From Bacillota bacterium (lineage in GTDB: Bacteria > Bacillota > Sulfobacillia > Sulfobacillales > Sulfobacillaceae): a stretch of 43,084 bases of DNA. Positions within the stretch are counted from its first letter, which is position 1. Every line of letters starts with the position of its first letter. The stretch is from NCBI GenBank assembly GCA_021784595.1, contig JAJYHT010000068.1:1-43084 (forward strand). Reading direction: 5' to 3'. This document shows, piece by piece, positions 35,308 to 43,084 of the stretch. The position numbers and the translations under genes are program-made. Under the pieces are notes generated by a model. That model worked only from the letters and a program-made list of their open reading frames with translations, was not told the origin of the DNA and searched no databases.

Positions 35308-35397
35308 GTCGCGAATGGCTGCACACTCGGCAACCACCCTGCGTCCTTGATCCGCGGATGGTGCAAGAAGTCTGGCCATGACAATGATGTACTAATG

Positions 35398-35428
35398 GAG
35401 AGAGCCGCCCATGTAAGGCGGCTCTCTC
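35398..35428. terminator. Long hairpin downstream of the CBS gene
   Basis: A perfect 12-bp stem (GAGAGAGCCGCC with GGCGGCTCTCTC) and a seven-base loop, just past the stop of the leftward CBS gene. It lacks a clear T-run on either strand, so it is a probable but not classic terminator. Confidence 0.55.
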
Positions 35429-35432
35429 TGGC

Positions 35433-35870
35433 TTATTGCTGGATAGCGTTGGAATGGCGACTGGGTTCGGAGATTTCGCTCAGAGCCTGACCTGATTCGT
35501 TGGTAAAGATATTGACGCGAGCTAAATCTGCGATGGCCAGGATGCCCACCAATTTCCCATGATCCACCACAGGAAGCCGGCGCACCTGATGCTCCGCCAT
35601 TTTGTTCGCTGCATCACGGGCGTCGGTGTCAGGGGTACAGGTCACAACATGGCTGAACATGACAGACTTTACCGGCGTGTCAAAAGATTTTCCCGTAGCC
35701 ACGGCCTTAATGGCAATGTCACGGTCTGTGACAACACCTACCACTTTATCGCCTTCAATAACCGGGGTGCTTCCGCAATCTACCTGCTGCATTATTTGAG
35801 CAGCTTTTTGAATGGAGTCCGAGGGTGATACGGTCGATACCTTTTTGGTCATAATTTCACTGACTTTCAT
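35433..35870 (-). CDS. CBS-domain pair protein
   Basis: A 145-residue protein made of two CBS domains. The first begins M-K-V-S-E-I-M-T-K-K-V-S-T-V-S-P and contains STPVIEGDKVVGVVTDRDIAI. The second begins VKSVMFSHVVTCTPDTDARDAANKMAEHQVRRLPVVDHGKLVGILAIADLAR. Both have the G-x-x-T/A-D-x-D/L end that usually binds adenosine nucleotides. AAAGGAG lies seven bases before the ATG. Such free pairs often act as energy or stress sensors for unknown partners. It has its own hairpin and appears monocistronic. Confidence 0.9.
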   Translation of the reverse strand: MKVSEIMTKKVSTVSPSDSIQKAAQIMQQVDCGSTPVIEGDKVVGVVTDRDIAIKAVATGKSFDTPVKSVMFSHVVTCTPDTDARDAANKMAEHQVRRLPVVDHGKLVGILAIADLARVNIFTNESGQALSEISEPSRHSNAIQQ

Positions 35871-35967
35871 GAGACATCTCCTTTCAGCAGATTCCGCCGA
35901 TAGTATGCGTTCACTAAAAAGGTCTCATGCATGAACTGTTGCGGATCAACAGTTTTTGGATCAGAAA

Positions 35968-35999
35968 AGGCAAGAAGAGTCGATAGACTTCTCTTGCCT
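35968..35999 (-). terminator. Terminator of the ABC ATPase gene
   Basis: On the minus strand AGGCAAGAGAAGTC pairs with GACTCTTCTTGCCT (two mismatches) around a four-base loop, followed by TTTTC. It lies seven bases past the stop. Confidence 0.7.
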
Positions 36000-36006
36000 C
36001 GAACGG

Positions 36007-37110
36007 CTATGATAGCAAAGATTTTTCCGTTGCAGCGTCAAATGCATGCAGACGTGCTGGGTCAAGGGCACAGGTAATGGTATCGCCAACGGTGCCATAC
36101 CAATCGTTAGCAGCTCGGGCCGTAATGGATTGGGTGCCGAGATCGAGATATACCATATTTTCGTGACCCATCGGTTCAATGAGTCGAATCACGGCGCGAA
36201 TTTGCGTTTGAGGGAGCCGAGCCACGGCTTCTTGTGATACATGGACATCCTCGGGGCGGATGCCGAGTACCATGGCTTCACCGGTTAATGCGGAGGCTGC
36301 GTGAGCAATATGAGAAGGCAGAGTCATCAATTGGTCGTCCGTCCGGAACGTTAGGGTGTCTCCTTGACGGGTTAGCGCTCCACGCAAGAGATTCATTGCT
36401 GGAGTTCCCACGAACGTGGCGACAAATTGATTGGCAGGACGATGATAAATCCCGTCTGGCGTATCAACTTGTTGGACAATGCCGTCCTTCATGACCACAA
36501 TGCGAGTACCCATGGTCATTGCTTCGGTCTGATCGTGTGTGACGTAAATAATCGTGGCCCCCAAACGCTGATGGAGACGTTTCAATTCTACACGGGTCTG
36601 CGTTCGCAACTTGGCATCTAAATTGGATAGCGGCTCGTCCATTAGAAAAGCCAACGGTTCACGCACGATAGCGCGACCTAGTGCCACGCGTTGCCGTTGA
36701 CCACCGGACAACTCTTTGGGTTTGCGGTCCAAGAGCCCGCCGATACCGAGAATTTCCGCTGCTTCTTTGACGCGACGTTCGATTTCCGGCTTAGGCACTT
36801 TACGCAGTTTGAGGCCGAAAGCCATATTTTCAAAGACGCTCATATGGGGATAGAGCGCATAGTTTTGAAAAACCATGGCTATGTCGCGATCTTTAGGCGG
36901 GACGTGACTGACGTCGCGTGATCCAATATGAATAGCTCCGCTGGACAAGTCCTCCAAGCCAGCGACCATGCGCAATGTGGTGGTTTTGCCACAGCCTGAC
37001 GGCCCTAGCAAAATTAAAAATTCTTGGTCTTCAACATTTAAGGTCACATCGTGCACTGCTTCGACTTGACCATACCGCTTCGATACGTGTTCAAGTACTA
37101 CACTGGCCAA
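36007..37110 (-). CDS. ugpC: Sugar ABC transporter ATPase, UgpC/MalK/MsmX type
   Basis: The ATP-binding subunit of a carbohydrate-type ABC importer, 367 residues. It has Walker A G-P-S-G-C-G-K-T-T, the Q-loop FQNYALYPHMSVFENMAFGLKLR, the LSGGQRQRVALGRAIVREP signature, Walker B FLMDEPLSNLDAKLR and switch His in YVTHDQTEAMTM. A C-terminal TOBE/MalK regulatory domain is present (VLGIRPEDVHV). The start is probably the TTG at 37110, nine bases after GGGAG, giving the usual M-A-S-V-V-L-E-H-V-S-K-R-Y-G. The longer frame to 37164 has no ribosome site. It stands alone without permeases or binding protein, as expected for a shared MsmX-type ATPase serving several importers. Confidence 0.93.
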   Translation of the reverse strand: MASVVLEHVSKRYGQVEAVHDVTLNVEDQEFLILLGPSGCGKTTTLRMVAGLEDLSSGAIHIGSRDVSHVPPKDRDIAMVFQNYALYPHMSVFENMAFGLKLRKVPKPEIERRVKEAAEILGIGGLLDRKPKELSGGQRQRVALGRAIVREPLAFLMDEPLSNLDAKLRTQTRVELKRLHQRLGATIIYVTHDQTEAMTMGTRIVVMKDGIVQQVDTPDGIYHRPANQFVATFVGTPAMNLLRGALTRQGDTLTFRTDDQLMTLPSHIAHAASALTGEAMVLGIRPEDVHVSQEAVARLPQTQIRAVIRLIEPMGHENMVYLDLGTQSITARAANDWYGTVGDTITCALDPARLHAFDAATEKSLLS

Positions 37111-37322
37111 TGTTAGTCGCTCCCTCGAAAAAATAGTTTTACATCCATCTTTTATAGATCCCACGAGACTTGCACTCGATCGTATTTTGTACAGATCTGA
37201 ATTGTCGCAATAGGACGAAGATCCTGATGCATTTATTATGACATAGGTATTTATACACGGCGATATTTTTTTGCTTCCAGATAGATATTGGACACTAGGT
37301 GGTCAATTAAACGATTGTTGCC

Positions 37323-37352
37323 TTGACAACAAGTAGGGCGCTGTGACATAAT
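37323..37352 (+). promoter_or_regulatory. Promoter of tRNA-Gln
   Basis: TTGACA (perfect) and CATAAT separated by 18 bases, 33 bases before the tRNA. Confidence 0.75.
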
Positions 37353-37385
37353 TCCTACTGTTGTAGAAACGCTTGACGAGAAAAT

Positions 37386-37461
37386 TGGGGAGTCGCCAAG
37401 TTGGTAAGGCACGGGACTTTGGATCCCGCACGCGCAGGTTCGAGTCCTGCCTCCCCAGCCA
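37386..37461 (+). tRNA. tRNA-Gln (anticodon TTG)
   Basis: A 76-base cloverleaf: acceptor TGGGGAG/CTCCCCA with discriminator G, anticodon stem CGGGA/TCCCG around CTTTGGA, T loop GTTCGAG, CCA encoded. It borders a region of broken mobile DNA. Confidence 0.96.
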
Positions 37462-37474
37462 CTTTTTTGGGACA

Positions 37475-37499
37475 CCGCAAGGCATTGCGGGGTTTTTTG
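37475..37499 (+). terminator. Intrinsic terminator of tRNA-Gln
   Basis: CCGCAA/TTGCGG stem with a four-base loop, then GGTTTTTTG, 13 bases after the tRNA. Confidence 0.88.
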
Positions 37500-37696
37500 T
37501 TTTGCGCTCCGCTGAAAAATCCCTCCGGGGCCGCAGAAAATCTGCAGGACGCTTCGGGCCGCAACACAACAATACCGGACTCACCAAACCATGGAGCCGA
37601 TAGCGCTCGGCCCCAGAAGCGACAGGGAGGAAAAGGGTCGTGGACGGGCCGCAGCATTACAGGCCATGACAGGCAAAGGGGACTATCGGCAATAGA

Positions 37697-38235
37697 CTAC
37701 CGGGATCCCGTTAACGCCTCCGCTAGCTCCCGCACCAATCGCCGATGCCCAGCACTCAAGCCCGGCCAAGCCATGGCGACGGCCCGAAACTCTGCGTCGA
37801 TAGGCAATGCCAGAGCCTTTTTCCCTTTTGACACTTCATGGCGCGTCCGCTCGACCATGGTGAGCACATACCCCAATACAACTGTCGTCAAATCGATGTC
37901 GTCAGAGTTCGCGATACTGCACCCGCGCCGCTTCCTCGGCCGTATCGTGCTCCAAACTCAGTGTCACCCCCAGGAACCCCACAGCCAGAGCGGGCGCGAA
38001 ACCGGCGGGGGAGCCTCGTGCATCATTTCTGCCGTCAGGTGCCATCCTGGCAATCCCAGGGCCAGCCAATTCTCCACCAGGGCTGGCCAGCGCACCGAGT
38101 GCGACCACGTGGTGCCTTGGGCGATGACCCCTACTGCGGCGACAGCGGCCGCCATATCGGCGGGCCACCATTCGGCATTGCGCGGGGCATAGGCCGGTGA
38201 CGGGTGGAGGTGATAGGCGAGGGCCCGTAAAAATA
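37697..38235 (-). pseudogene. Degraded hypothetical gene with frame breaks
   Basis: A coherent protein appears only if three minus-strand frames are joined: FLRALAYHLHPSPAYAPRNAEWWPADMAAAV to PLWLWGSWG, then VTLSLEHDTAEEAARVQYREL, then TTVVLGYVLTMVERTRHEVSKG to LAEALTGSR. At least two frame breaks (near 37965-37985 and 37890-37905) separate them. No start is seen. It is more G+C-rich than the flanks and not recognised; the helical, Ala-rich style could suit a phage or plasmid protein. It lies directly behind tRNA-Gln, a common integration site. Confidence 0.4.
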
Positions 38236-38292
38236 TTCGGTTATACGGAAATTTTTTCGATCAACACCAGGGGGTTAACAGGATGAAAAGCG

Positions 38293-38318
38293 AACCCCAG
38301 GGATCTTCCCCTGGGGTT
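38293..38318. terminator. Hairpin upstream of the group II intron fragment
   Basis: A perfect 10-bp stem AACCCCAGGG/CCCTGGGGTT with a six-base loop and a flanking TT. It ends 78 bases before the intron 5' end. Orientation uncertain. Confidence 0.5.
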
Positions 38319-38396
38319 GCTAGATCGGCTGAATGCTACCGATAGCTTTGCCAGCGGGTGAGGATTTCCGCAGCCATCGTAAGGATTCGACGCTTA

Positions 38397-38998
38397 GTGC
38401 GCCCAGATAAGTGGGTCGTGTTGAGCCGGTGCAATTCCGGTCCTCGCACGAGCTAGCCACTCACGAGGAAGCGAGTGTTGGGTGAGTATTCGTGAGGATA
38501 GTCATCAAGCGTACACAGCGCGACGTCCAGGCCGTAACCCTACGGGGTGAAGTGATTGAGCTTCGTGACAAATGAAATCCGTGGGCCGACCGTCTTAAGC
38601 AACCGGGAAGGCAATAGTACGAACCTGACACAGGCAAGGGTTCGGGAGACCATGGCGGAGTCGGAGAGCACGGCATGGCGGAAAGCGACACGGCACCAAA
38701 CTGGGGAGACCCCGGCCCTTCGCACAAAGCGCGTACGCTCCACCCGATAGGCGGTGCCGAAGGACAGCGGACGGGGGTCGAGGAGTCAGAGCTCGTGATA
38801 GTACTCCGCGCGTGGGAAAGCCACGTACATGGGGAAGCGCGAGCACAAAACACCGCGAGTCATCGCACCATTTCCCTCACACACAGAGGAGGAGACGAAA
38901 TGTTACCAGACTTGACCCGCATCACCCGAAAAGCGAGCGCTATAGAATCTGACGCGAATCATCGGTCGGTCGCCGTGTCGGCGGCCGATTTCCAATGA
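38397..38998 (+). mobile_element. Group II intron, 5' fragment (domains I-IV, truncated)
   Basis: Begins GTGCGCCCAGATAA, the canonical 5' end of bacterial group II introns. It continues with structured, G+C-rich RNA-like sequence containing landmarks seen upstream of intron reverse transcriptases: GAGTCAGAGCTC...ATAGTACTCCG near 38782-38811 and GGGAAAGCCAC near 38815. A ribosome site and the first codons of the intron-encoded protein follow at 38900. The reverse transcriptase, maturase and domains V-VI are absent, so it cannot splice or move. The spurious 130-codon minus frame here is the shadow commonly seen across such introns. Confidence 0.72.
38900..38998 (+). pseudogene. Group II intron-encoded reverse transcriptase, N-terminal remnant
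   Basis: ATG 38900 follows AGGAGGAG. The first residues (MLPDLTRITRKAS) fit the N-terminus of group II intron proteins (M-L-x-x-L-x-R-I-x-x-K-A). After about 15-20 residues the family resemblance ends and a stop comes at 38998, so nearly the whole protein is lost. Confidence 0.55.
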
Positions 38999-39002
38999 CC
39001 GT

Positions 39003-39573
39003 GAGCGATCCTTGACAGAGCGGGCTACCGTTCAAACCTTTGAGGGTGAATGGATCGTTGGTCAACCTGACGCTATCGTGTTGCCTTCTTTTCTTGAATG
39101 CGGGGTGGTCGCGAAGAAATTCTGAAACGCTTGACCCCGGGAGGATTATCGCCATCTGGGGCACGTTCTTGGTGCTCGCGTTCCGTTGACGCTGCAGGGC
39201 GCCGTCCGAAGGCTTCGGCCAGGACGGTTTGCCCGGCATCATACGGTTGTTGCCCTTGATTCAAGGCCCCGTTATACGCAAAGTGCGCCATCTCCGCCAC
39301 CTTGCGGAAATATGGTCTTTTGCCCAGCGTTGGGATCGAGGGCCATTTTATGGGAGACAATCATGACGACGCTTTCCACCGCGTGTTTCACGCTATGCAG
39401 CAATTTTGGACTCTTCCGGGATCGATCCCCGTAGCGTCGGGCTGAACAGACCGTGATGACTTTGAGCTTTCTGGGCTCCGCTCCTTGGTTGAGAATCCAC
39501 ACTGCCAAGTGCTTGGCTTCGCAGACGGCAAAGGCACGCCCCGCCGATAATCGTATATCAGTTTTGACGCCTA
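39003..39573. other. Unrecognised region between intron fragment and acylase gene
   Basis: Several overlapping minus-strand frames (for example LGKRPYFRKVAEMAHFAYNGALNQG, around 39200-39330) look protein-like in pieces but are broken and lack starts. They may be remains of a transposase or phage gene. No family was recognised. A possible junction lies near 38960-39003, where the intron fragment stops. Confidence 0.3.
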
Positions 39574-41871
39574 TCATTCCTTTGCCTTCGGTATGAGCGT
39601 GGTACAATACCGCGCGTGATCGACGACACTTTCCTTGCTGAAATGCATCGGATAAAGTTGATGATGACTCCACCATGAGGTTTGGTCTGCGTAGTGCGGG
39701 TGCGATGCTACACCACTCGTTCCAAATGGCGTAATCCAGCCAGACTTGTCCCAATCCGCCAGGTCGAACGCATATCGTGCCACTGATGAACCCTTCACAT
39801 CAAACCCCGACAGGGAATACGACGCGGCCTGAATGGTATCGCCATCACCTCCCATGGATATAGATGGTAAGTCTAGGCTGGATATTTCCGGAAAGGCTCT
39901 GGATAGCGGATGACTAGGGTAAAGCACATGAACGTCGCGCCATAGGGGCCAAGGGCTCGGCTTTAGCTTGTGCCGTCTTGCAGTTTCATCCAAGGCATAT
40001 CCCAAGGGGTCAGGCCAACGATGGCGCAAGGTTTTGGTAATGGGCTGGTCGCTTTCGGTTAAGAGAGTTACTAAATGTGATGTCAATCGCGAAAACTGCC
40101 ACATTACCGCGGGGACGGTCCGTGAAGCATTAAAAAACTTTTCGTTAGTGACTGCGGTCATGATTTCTTCGACTAATATTTTTCGCATCGTATTATAAAT
40201 CGTCGGTACAATGGTGTCGGAGGTGAGTACACCATTCCACGACAGCAGCTGGTCCCGGAGTTTCATTCCTTCCGGTGTCTTCGGTTGTGCCATTGGAAGG
40301 ATGGCGAGAAACTTCTCCGCGGATTTAGACTGGATGTCGGCATGAATGCGCACCATGTCGGTGACATCCCATTGGGGTTGGCTTAGAATTAATTCTTTAA
40401 TGCGAGTGGCGCGGTGATCGGCGGCAAAATCCAAGGCCACATAATAAGGGAACGCATCGTCGTATACTTGATTATTTGCGGTGACGATAAAGCCTTCCGA
40501 CGGGTCCGTAATGCGCGGCATGGAGGCAAAGGGCACGAAATCTTGCCATGCATATTCAGGATCGTCCGCCCGCACCGGGACCCATGCGTTAGCCAGGGAA
40601 CGCAGGGGCAGTTTGCCACGCATGCGATAGCCAATATGACCATGAACGTCAGCATAGAGCAAATTATTTACGGGATCGACCCAGTTTTGCATCGATGTGT
40701 CCAATTCATCAGTGTTTTTAGCAAAGAGCATGGCGAACAAGGTTTCCCAGGTTTTGTTGGGGTGTTGCAAAGCAGCTAATTTTAGCGCAAGGCCATAATG
40801 GTTCACAAAGTCGACCACTGGTCCGTTATCCGTATCTACTGCCTGAATAACGATTGACGCTGCGTTCCTGACGTGAATCACTTCGTCGCGAATAATTGCA
40901 TTTTTCCATCTGTTGCCCCGTCGATAAAGGCTCTTATCCAGGTTGAGTTCTTCGATAAAAACGTCTTGGGTGTCCGCGGCGGTATGTGTAATACTCCAAG
41001 CGACCCATTCGTTGTGGCCGAAGTGAGGGATGCCCGGAGTGCCGGGGAACGAAAATCCAATCACATTAAATTCCGGGCACGTGATATGGTTTTGATAATA
41101 TACGTTAGGCACTTCGACGGCTCGATGCGGGTCACCAGCCAGCAAGGGCTTTCCGGATTTCGTTCGAGCACCGGCTAAAACCCAGTTGTTGCTGCCACCC
41201 TCTTCGGAATCAGATAACCCGTTTTGAAGAGATAGGGTTTGTAATGTACGGCTTTGGTTTTCTAACAGGTGATCAAGGTCGGGAGACAAGGCTTTAAAAT
41301 GAGATGACAAAGGATATAAAACAGACAGCGCCTGCAGGCCGAATTTTTGTAGCACCTGCAGACGCCACATCTTGTGTTCCCAGCGCCCCATGGCCAAATG
41401 CCTTGATTTAAACACGGCGATAGAATCCCATGGGTTCCATGGGAGTGGGTAGTGCTCTACAATAACGCATTCGGGTGATCGCGTGTTCCCGGATAAATAG
41501 GCATTCACACCATGGGCATATGATATAAACATTTGTTGGACGGCCACGGAACAGTGATGAAAATCTTCCCTGGCGTTACTCTCAAGGCCAAGCCTACGCC
41601 AAAACACATCTTGGTCTTGGGTGTGGATGCCTAGGACTTCGGCCATTTTCCCGTAAGCCCGTAAGCGGTCAGATTCCATTTGCCATAATCTATCTTGGGC
41701 GTGTACATATCCTTGACCAAAAAAGCCGTCCGATAGGGTTTCTGCCATGATGTGGGGAATTCCCAATTGATCGCGCAGGATCATGACGCCTTTATCCAGC
41801 CCAGGGAGGACCAACCGTTGGTCGTAATTTGCGCCATCTTGATCAAAGTTTTTTGTGAAATATTTTTTCAT
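39574..41871 (-). CDS. Penicillin acylase family (S45) Ntn-hydrolase
   Basis: A 765-residue precursor of the penicillin-amidase family, which cleaves amide bonds of beta-lactams, acyl-homoserine lactones or other N-acyl compounds. The A-chain region has V-M-I-L-R-D-Q-L-G-I-P-H-I-M-A-E and GYVHAQDRLWQME. Self-cleavage would expose Ser227 in EEGGSNNWVLAG, the nucleophile; downstream are LAGDPHRAVEVPNVYYQ and FPGTPGIPHFGHNEWVAWSITHTAADTQD. The C-terminus has SMGGDGDTIQAASYS. The N-terminus (MKKYFTKNFDQDG) is not a signal peptide, unlike many exported members, so it may be cytoplasmic. The ribosome site (AGAAGG) is 12 bases from the ATG. It diverges from an oligopeptide-binding lipoprotein gene. 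Confidence 0.9.
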   Translation of the reverse strand: MKKYFTKNFDQDGANYDQRLVLPGLDKGVMILRDQLGIPHIMAETLSDGFFGQGYVHAQDRLWQMESDRLRAYGKMAEVLGIHTQDQDVFWRRLGLESNAREDFHHCSVAVQQMFISYAHGVNAYLSGNTRSPECVIVEHYPLPWNPWDSIAVFKSRHLAMGRWEHKMWRLQVLQKFGLQALSVLYPLSSHFKALSPDLDHLLENQSRTLQTLSLQNGLSDSEEGGSNNWVLAGARTKSGKPLLAGDPHRAVEVPNVYYQNHITCPEFNVIGFSFPGTPGIPHFGHNEWVAWSITHTAADTQDVFIEELNLDKSLYRRGNRWKNAIIRDEVIHVRNAASIVIQAVDTDNGPVVDFVNHYGLALKLAALQHPNKTWETLFAMLFAKNTDELDTSMQNWVDPVNNLLYADVHGHIGYRMRGKLPLRSLANAWVPVRADDPEYAWQDFVPFASMPRITDPSEGFIVTANNQVYDDAFPYYVALDFAADHRATRIKELILSQPQWDVTDMVRIHADIQSKSAEKFLAILPMAQPKTPEGMKLRDQLLSWNGVLTSDTIVPTIYNTMRKILVEEIMTAVTNEKFFNASRTVPAVMWQFSRLTSHLVTLLTESDQPITKTLRHRWPDPLGYALDETARRHKLKPSPWPLWRDVHVLYPSHPLSRAFPEISSLDLPSISMGGDGDTIQAASYSLSGFDVKGSSVARYAFDLADWDKSGWITPFGTSGVASHPHYADQTSWWSHHQLYPMHFSKESVVDHARYCTTLIPKAKE

Positions 41872-41941
41872 CGGAACACGAACCTTCTTTCGACAAAAAC
41901 CACTGGTGGTAGTGTTGTGTGTTAAAACTAGTTAAGGTATG

Positions 41942-41952
41942 TGGTATAACCA
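41942..41952. promoter_or_regulatory. GntR/FadR-type operator-like site 1
   Basis: TGGT-ATA-ACCA, a perfect palindrome of the TNGTNNNACNA type bound by FadR-subfamily GntR regulators. It lies 71 bases before the acylase start. A near-identical site is at 42068. Confidence 0.45.
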
Positions 41953-42067
41953 ATTGTGTTGCACAAAGGGTACCATAAGCATCCCGCTGTGTAAATCCAG
42001 GAAAAAATTTTGAAAAAGAAGTCTTGTCTGAGAGGGAGACCCAATGATATAGTCTTTGATAGGTCGG

Positions 42068-42078
42068 TGGTATGACCA
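42068..42078. promoter_or_regulatory. GntR/FadR-type operator-like site 2
   Basis: TGGT-ATG-ACCA followed by GTT, close to the FadR half-site ACCAGTT. It lies 47 bases before the binding-protein start and exactly 126 bases (about 12 helical turns) from site 1. Confidence 0.45.
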
Positions 42079-42124
42079 GTTGAAAGACGACGAAATTTGG
42101 TGAACATTGAAAGGGGGACTCGTG

Positions 42125-43084
42125 ATGATGACGAATCAGTGGAAGATTATCCGGTCTATAGGAGCTGGAGTCGCCAGCATTTCTCTTCTTGCGGGGTGCG
42201 GCACTGCGTCGAAAGTGGCTAGTCCGACGGCCATCAGCAACGTGCCGCATACGTTGGTCGTGGATCTTGACGCTGCACCATCAAATCTGGACCCAGGATT
42301 ACAGTATAATCTGGAAAGTTATTGGGTCTATCGGAACATGTTTGATCAGCTCTTAACAGATAATCCAAAGACCAATGCCATCGAACCCGATGTGGCCACA
42401 TCTTGGAAAAATGTCTCGCCTACCCAATGGACATTTACGATCCGAACAGGTATCAAATTTACCAATGGGCAACCGTTAACGGCACAAGATGTGGCCTATA
42501 GTTTGGATCGCATCATCAGTCCTTCTTTCGACAGCCCGCAAGCGCCTAACTTTTCAGAAGTCAAGTCGGTGGCCGCGTCAGGCAACCAGGTCACTATCAC
42601 AACGACACAGCCTGATCCCGTGTTGCTCGGGAATTTGACCACATTGAGCATTGTGCCGAAAAATTACATTGTGGCGCATGGCAATGCGTATTTTAACCTT
42701 CATCCGATTGGGTCCGGCCCCTATGAGCTCCAACAATGGGTGCAGGGATCGACCGTAACCTTGGTGCGGAACCCCCATTATTGGGGCAAAGAGCCGATTT
42801 TTCCGTCTGTAGAATTTCGTGCGGTGCCAAGTGAGGCCACTCGGGTGTCGGACTTACAGTCCGGCGTCGCGGATATTGCTTTCCCCATTCAACCAGACCA
42901 GGCCTCCGTCTTGCAGTCCAGTTCGACTTTGCAACTTCTCGCCACGCCGACCGACCGGGTAGCGTATCTTGCATTTAACACCGATCAAGCTCCCACCAAC
43001 AATTTGCTCGTTCGAGAGGCCATTACCCATGCGCTAGATATTCCCTTGATGATTAAGACCATTGAACAAGGGTATGGCCACCAA
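42125..43084 (+). CDS. Oligopeptide ABC transporter substrate-binding lipoprotein (partial, 3' end outside the window)
   Basis: The first 320 codons of an SBP_bac_5 (OppA/DppA-type) solute-binding protein; the frame is open to the window end. It has a lipoprotein signal (KIIRSIGAGVASISLLAGC, lipid Cys at 25). The conserved family segments are T-L-V-V-D-L-D-A-A-P-S-N-L-D-P, NMFDQLLTDN, PTQWTFTIRTGIKFTNGQPLTAQDVAYSLDRI, PIGSGPYELQQW, TLVRNPHYWG and VREAITHALDI. AAGGGGG lies seven bases before ATG 42125; a GTG at 42122 is too close. The permease genes, if any, should follow outside the window. Pairing with the divergent acylase suggests uptake of peptides or acylated amino compounds; this is inference. 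Confidence 0.93.
   Translation, partial: MMTNQWKIIRSIGAGVASISLLAGCGTASKVASPTAISNVPHTLVVDLDAAPSNLDPGLQYNLESYWVYRNMFDQLLTDNPKTNAIEPDVATSWKNVSPTQWTFTIRTGIKFTNGQPLTAQDVAYSLDRIISPSFDSPQAPNFSEVKSVAASGNQVTITTTQPDPVLLGNLTTLSIVPKNYIVAHGNAYFNLHPIGSGPYELQQWVQGSTVTLVRNPHYWGKEPIFPSVEFRAVPSEATRVSDLQSGVADIAFPIQPDQASVLQSSSTLQLLATPTDRVAYLAFNTDQAPTNNLLVREAITHALDIPLMIKTIEQGYGHQ

Noticed and set aside
35015-35350. 111-codon frame across the tRNA cluster
   Set aside because: It crosses three tRNA genes and the terminator; an artefact of tRNA repeats.
37401-38192. 263-codon plus-strand frame starting inside tRNA-Gln
   Set aside because: It starts within the tRNA, crosses its terminator and runs antisense to the better broken gene; no protein motif.
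38461-38853. 130-codon minus-strand frame (MFCARASPCTWL...)
   Set aside because: It is the shadow translation of group II intron RNA, a common mis-annotation.
39272-39573. Minus-strand frame fused to the end of the acylase region, considered as an IS4 transposase C-terminus
   Set aside because: No DDE-family motif could be placed; left as unrecognised.

Overview
The window looks like chromosome from a low-to-moderate G+C, Gram-positive (Firmicutes-type) bacterium, most likely an acidophilic Sulfobacillus-like organism. This is inference. It rests on strong AGGAGG ribosome sites and sigma-A promoters, a secreted sedolisin (kumamolisin-type) acid protease, a sulfocyanin-fold lipoprotein, many tRNAs with encoded CCA, and a leucine/acyl-CoA degradation operon. 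No rRNA or other species marker is present.

Layout. 1-3100: gene-poor DNA with an Rpn/PD-(D/E)XK-type nuclease gene and the start of an IS4-type transposase. 3196-5476: purA diverging from a LysR regulator. 5706-9218: a WYL regulator diverging, across a perfect palindrome, from a BtrH/C39-like papain-fold protein and a frameshifted MFS exporter. 9493-11388: sedolisin protease. 12049-12615: beta-carbonic anhydrase. 12737-15424: an unknown small protein and an APH-fold kinase-like protein, diverging from an MFS transporter. 15434-18243: a small protein, a copper-ligand-less sulfocyanin-like lipoprotein, panE and panB. 18316-25498: an acyl-CoA dehydrogenase / unknown / biotinyl domain / carboxyltransferase / HMG-CoA-lyase-like / enoyl-CoA hydratase operon ending in glgB. 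25732-27563: a BrnT-like remnant, a frameshifted epimerase and a MarR regulator with two palindromes. 27873-32490: a damage-mutagenesis type operon (dead Y-family ImuB-like protein, DUF6504-like protein, 47-aa ORF, DnaE2-like polymerase) behind a consensus promoter with a LexA-like palindrome. 32660-34633: a membrane GAF-GGDEF protein. 34788-35271: six tRNAs. 35433-37110: a CBS-pair protein and a UgpC/MalK ATPase. 37386-39573: tRNA-Gln followed by a graveyard (broken gene, 5' part of a group II intron, unrecognised DNA). 39574-43084: a penicillin-acylase-family hydrolase diverging from an oligopeptide-binding lipoprotein that runs off the window, with two TGGTATRACCA sites between them.

The most interesting systems are the compact DnaE2/ImuB-like cassette without ImuA, the sulfocyanin-like protein that has lost three of four copper ligands, the WYL/BtrH-like/MFS module, and the carboxylase operon that lacks a biotin carboxylase gene but carries an unrecognised 221-aa gene. 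All assignments come from reading the sequence; no database search was run.
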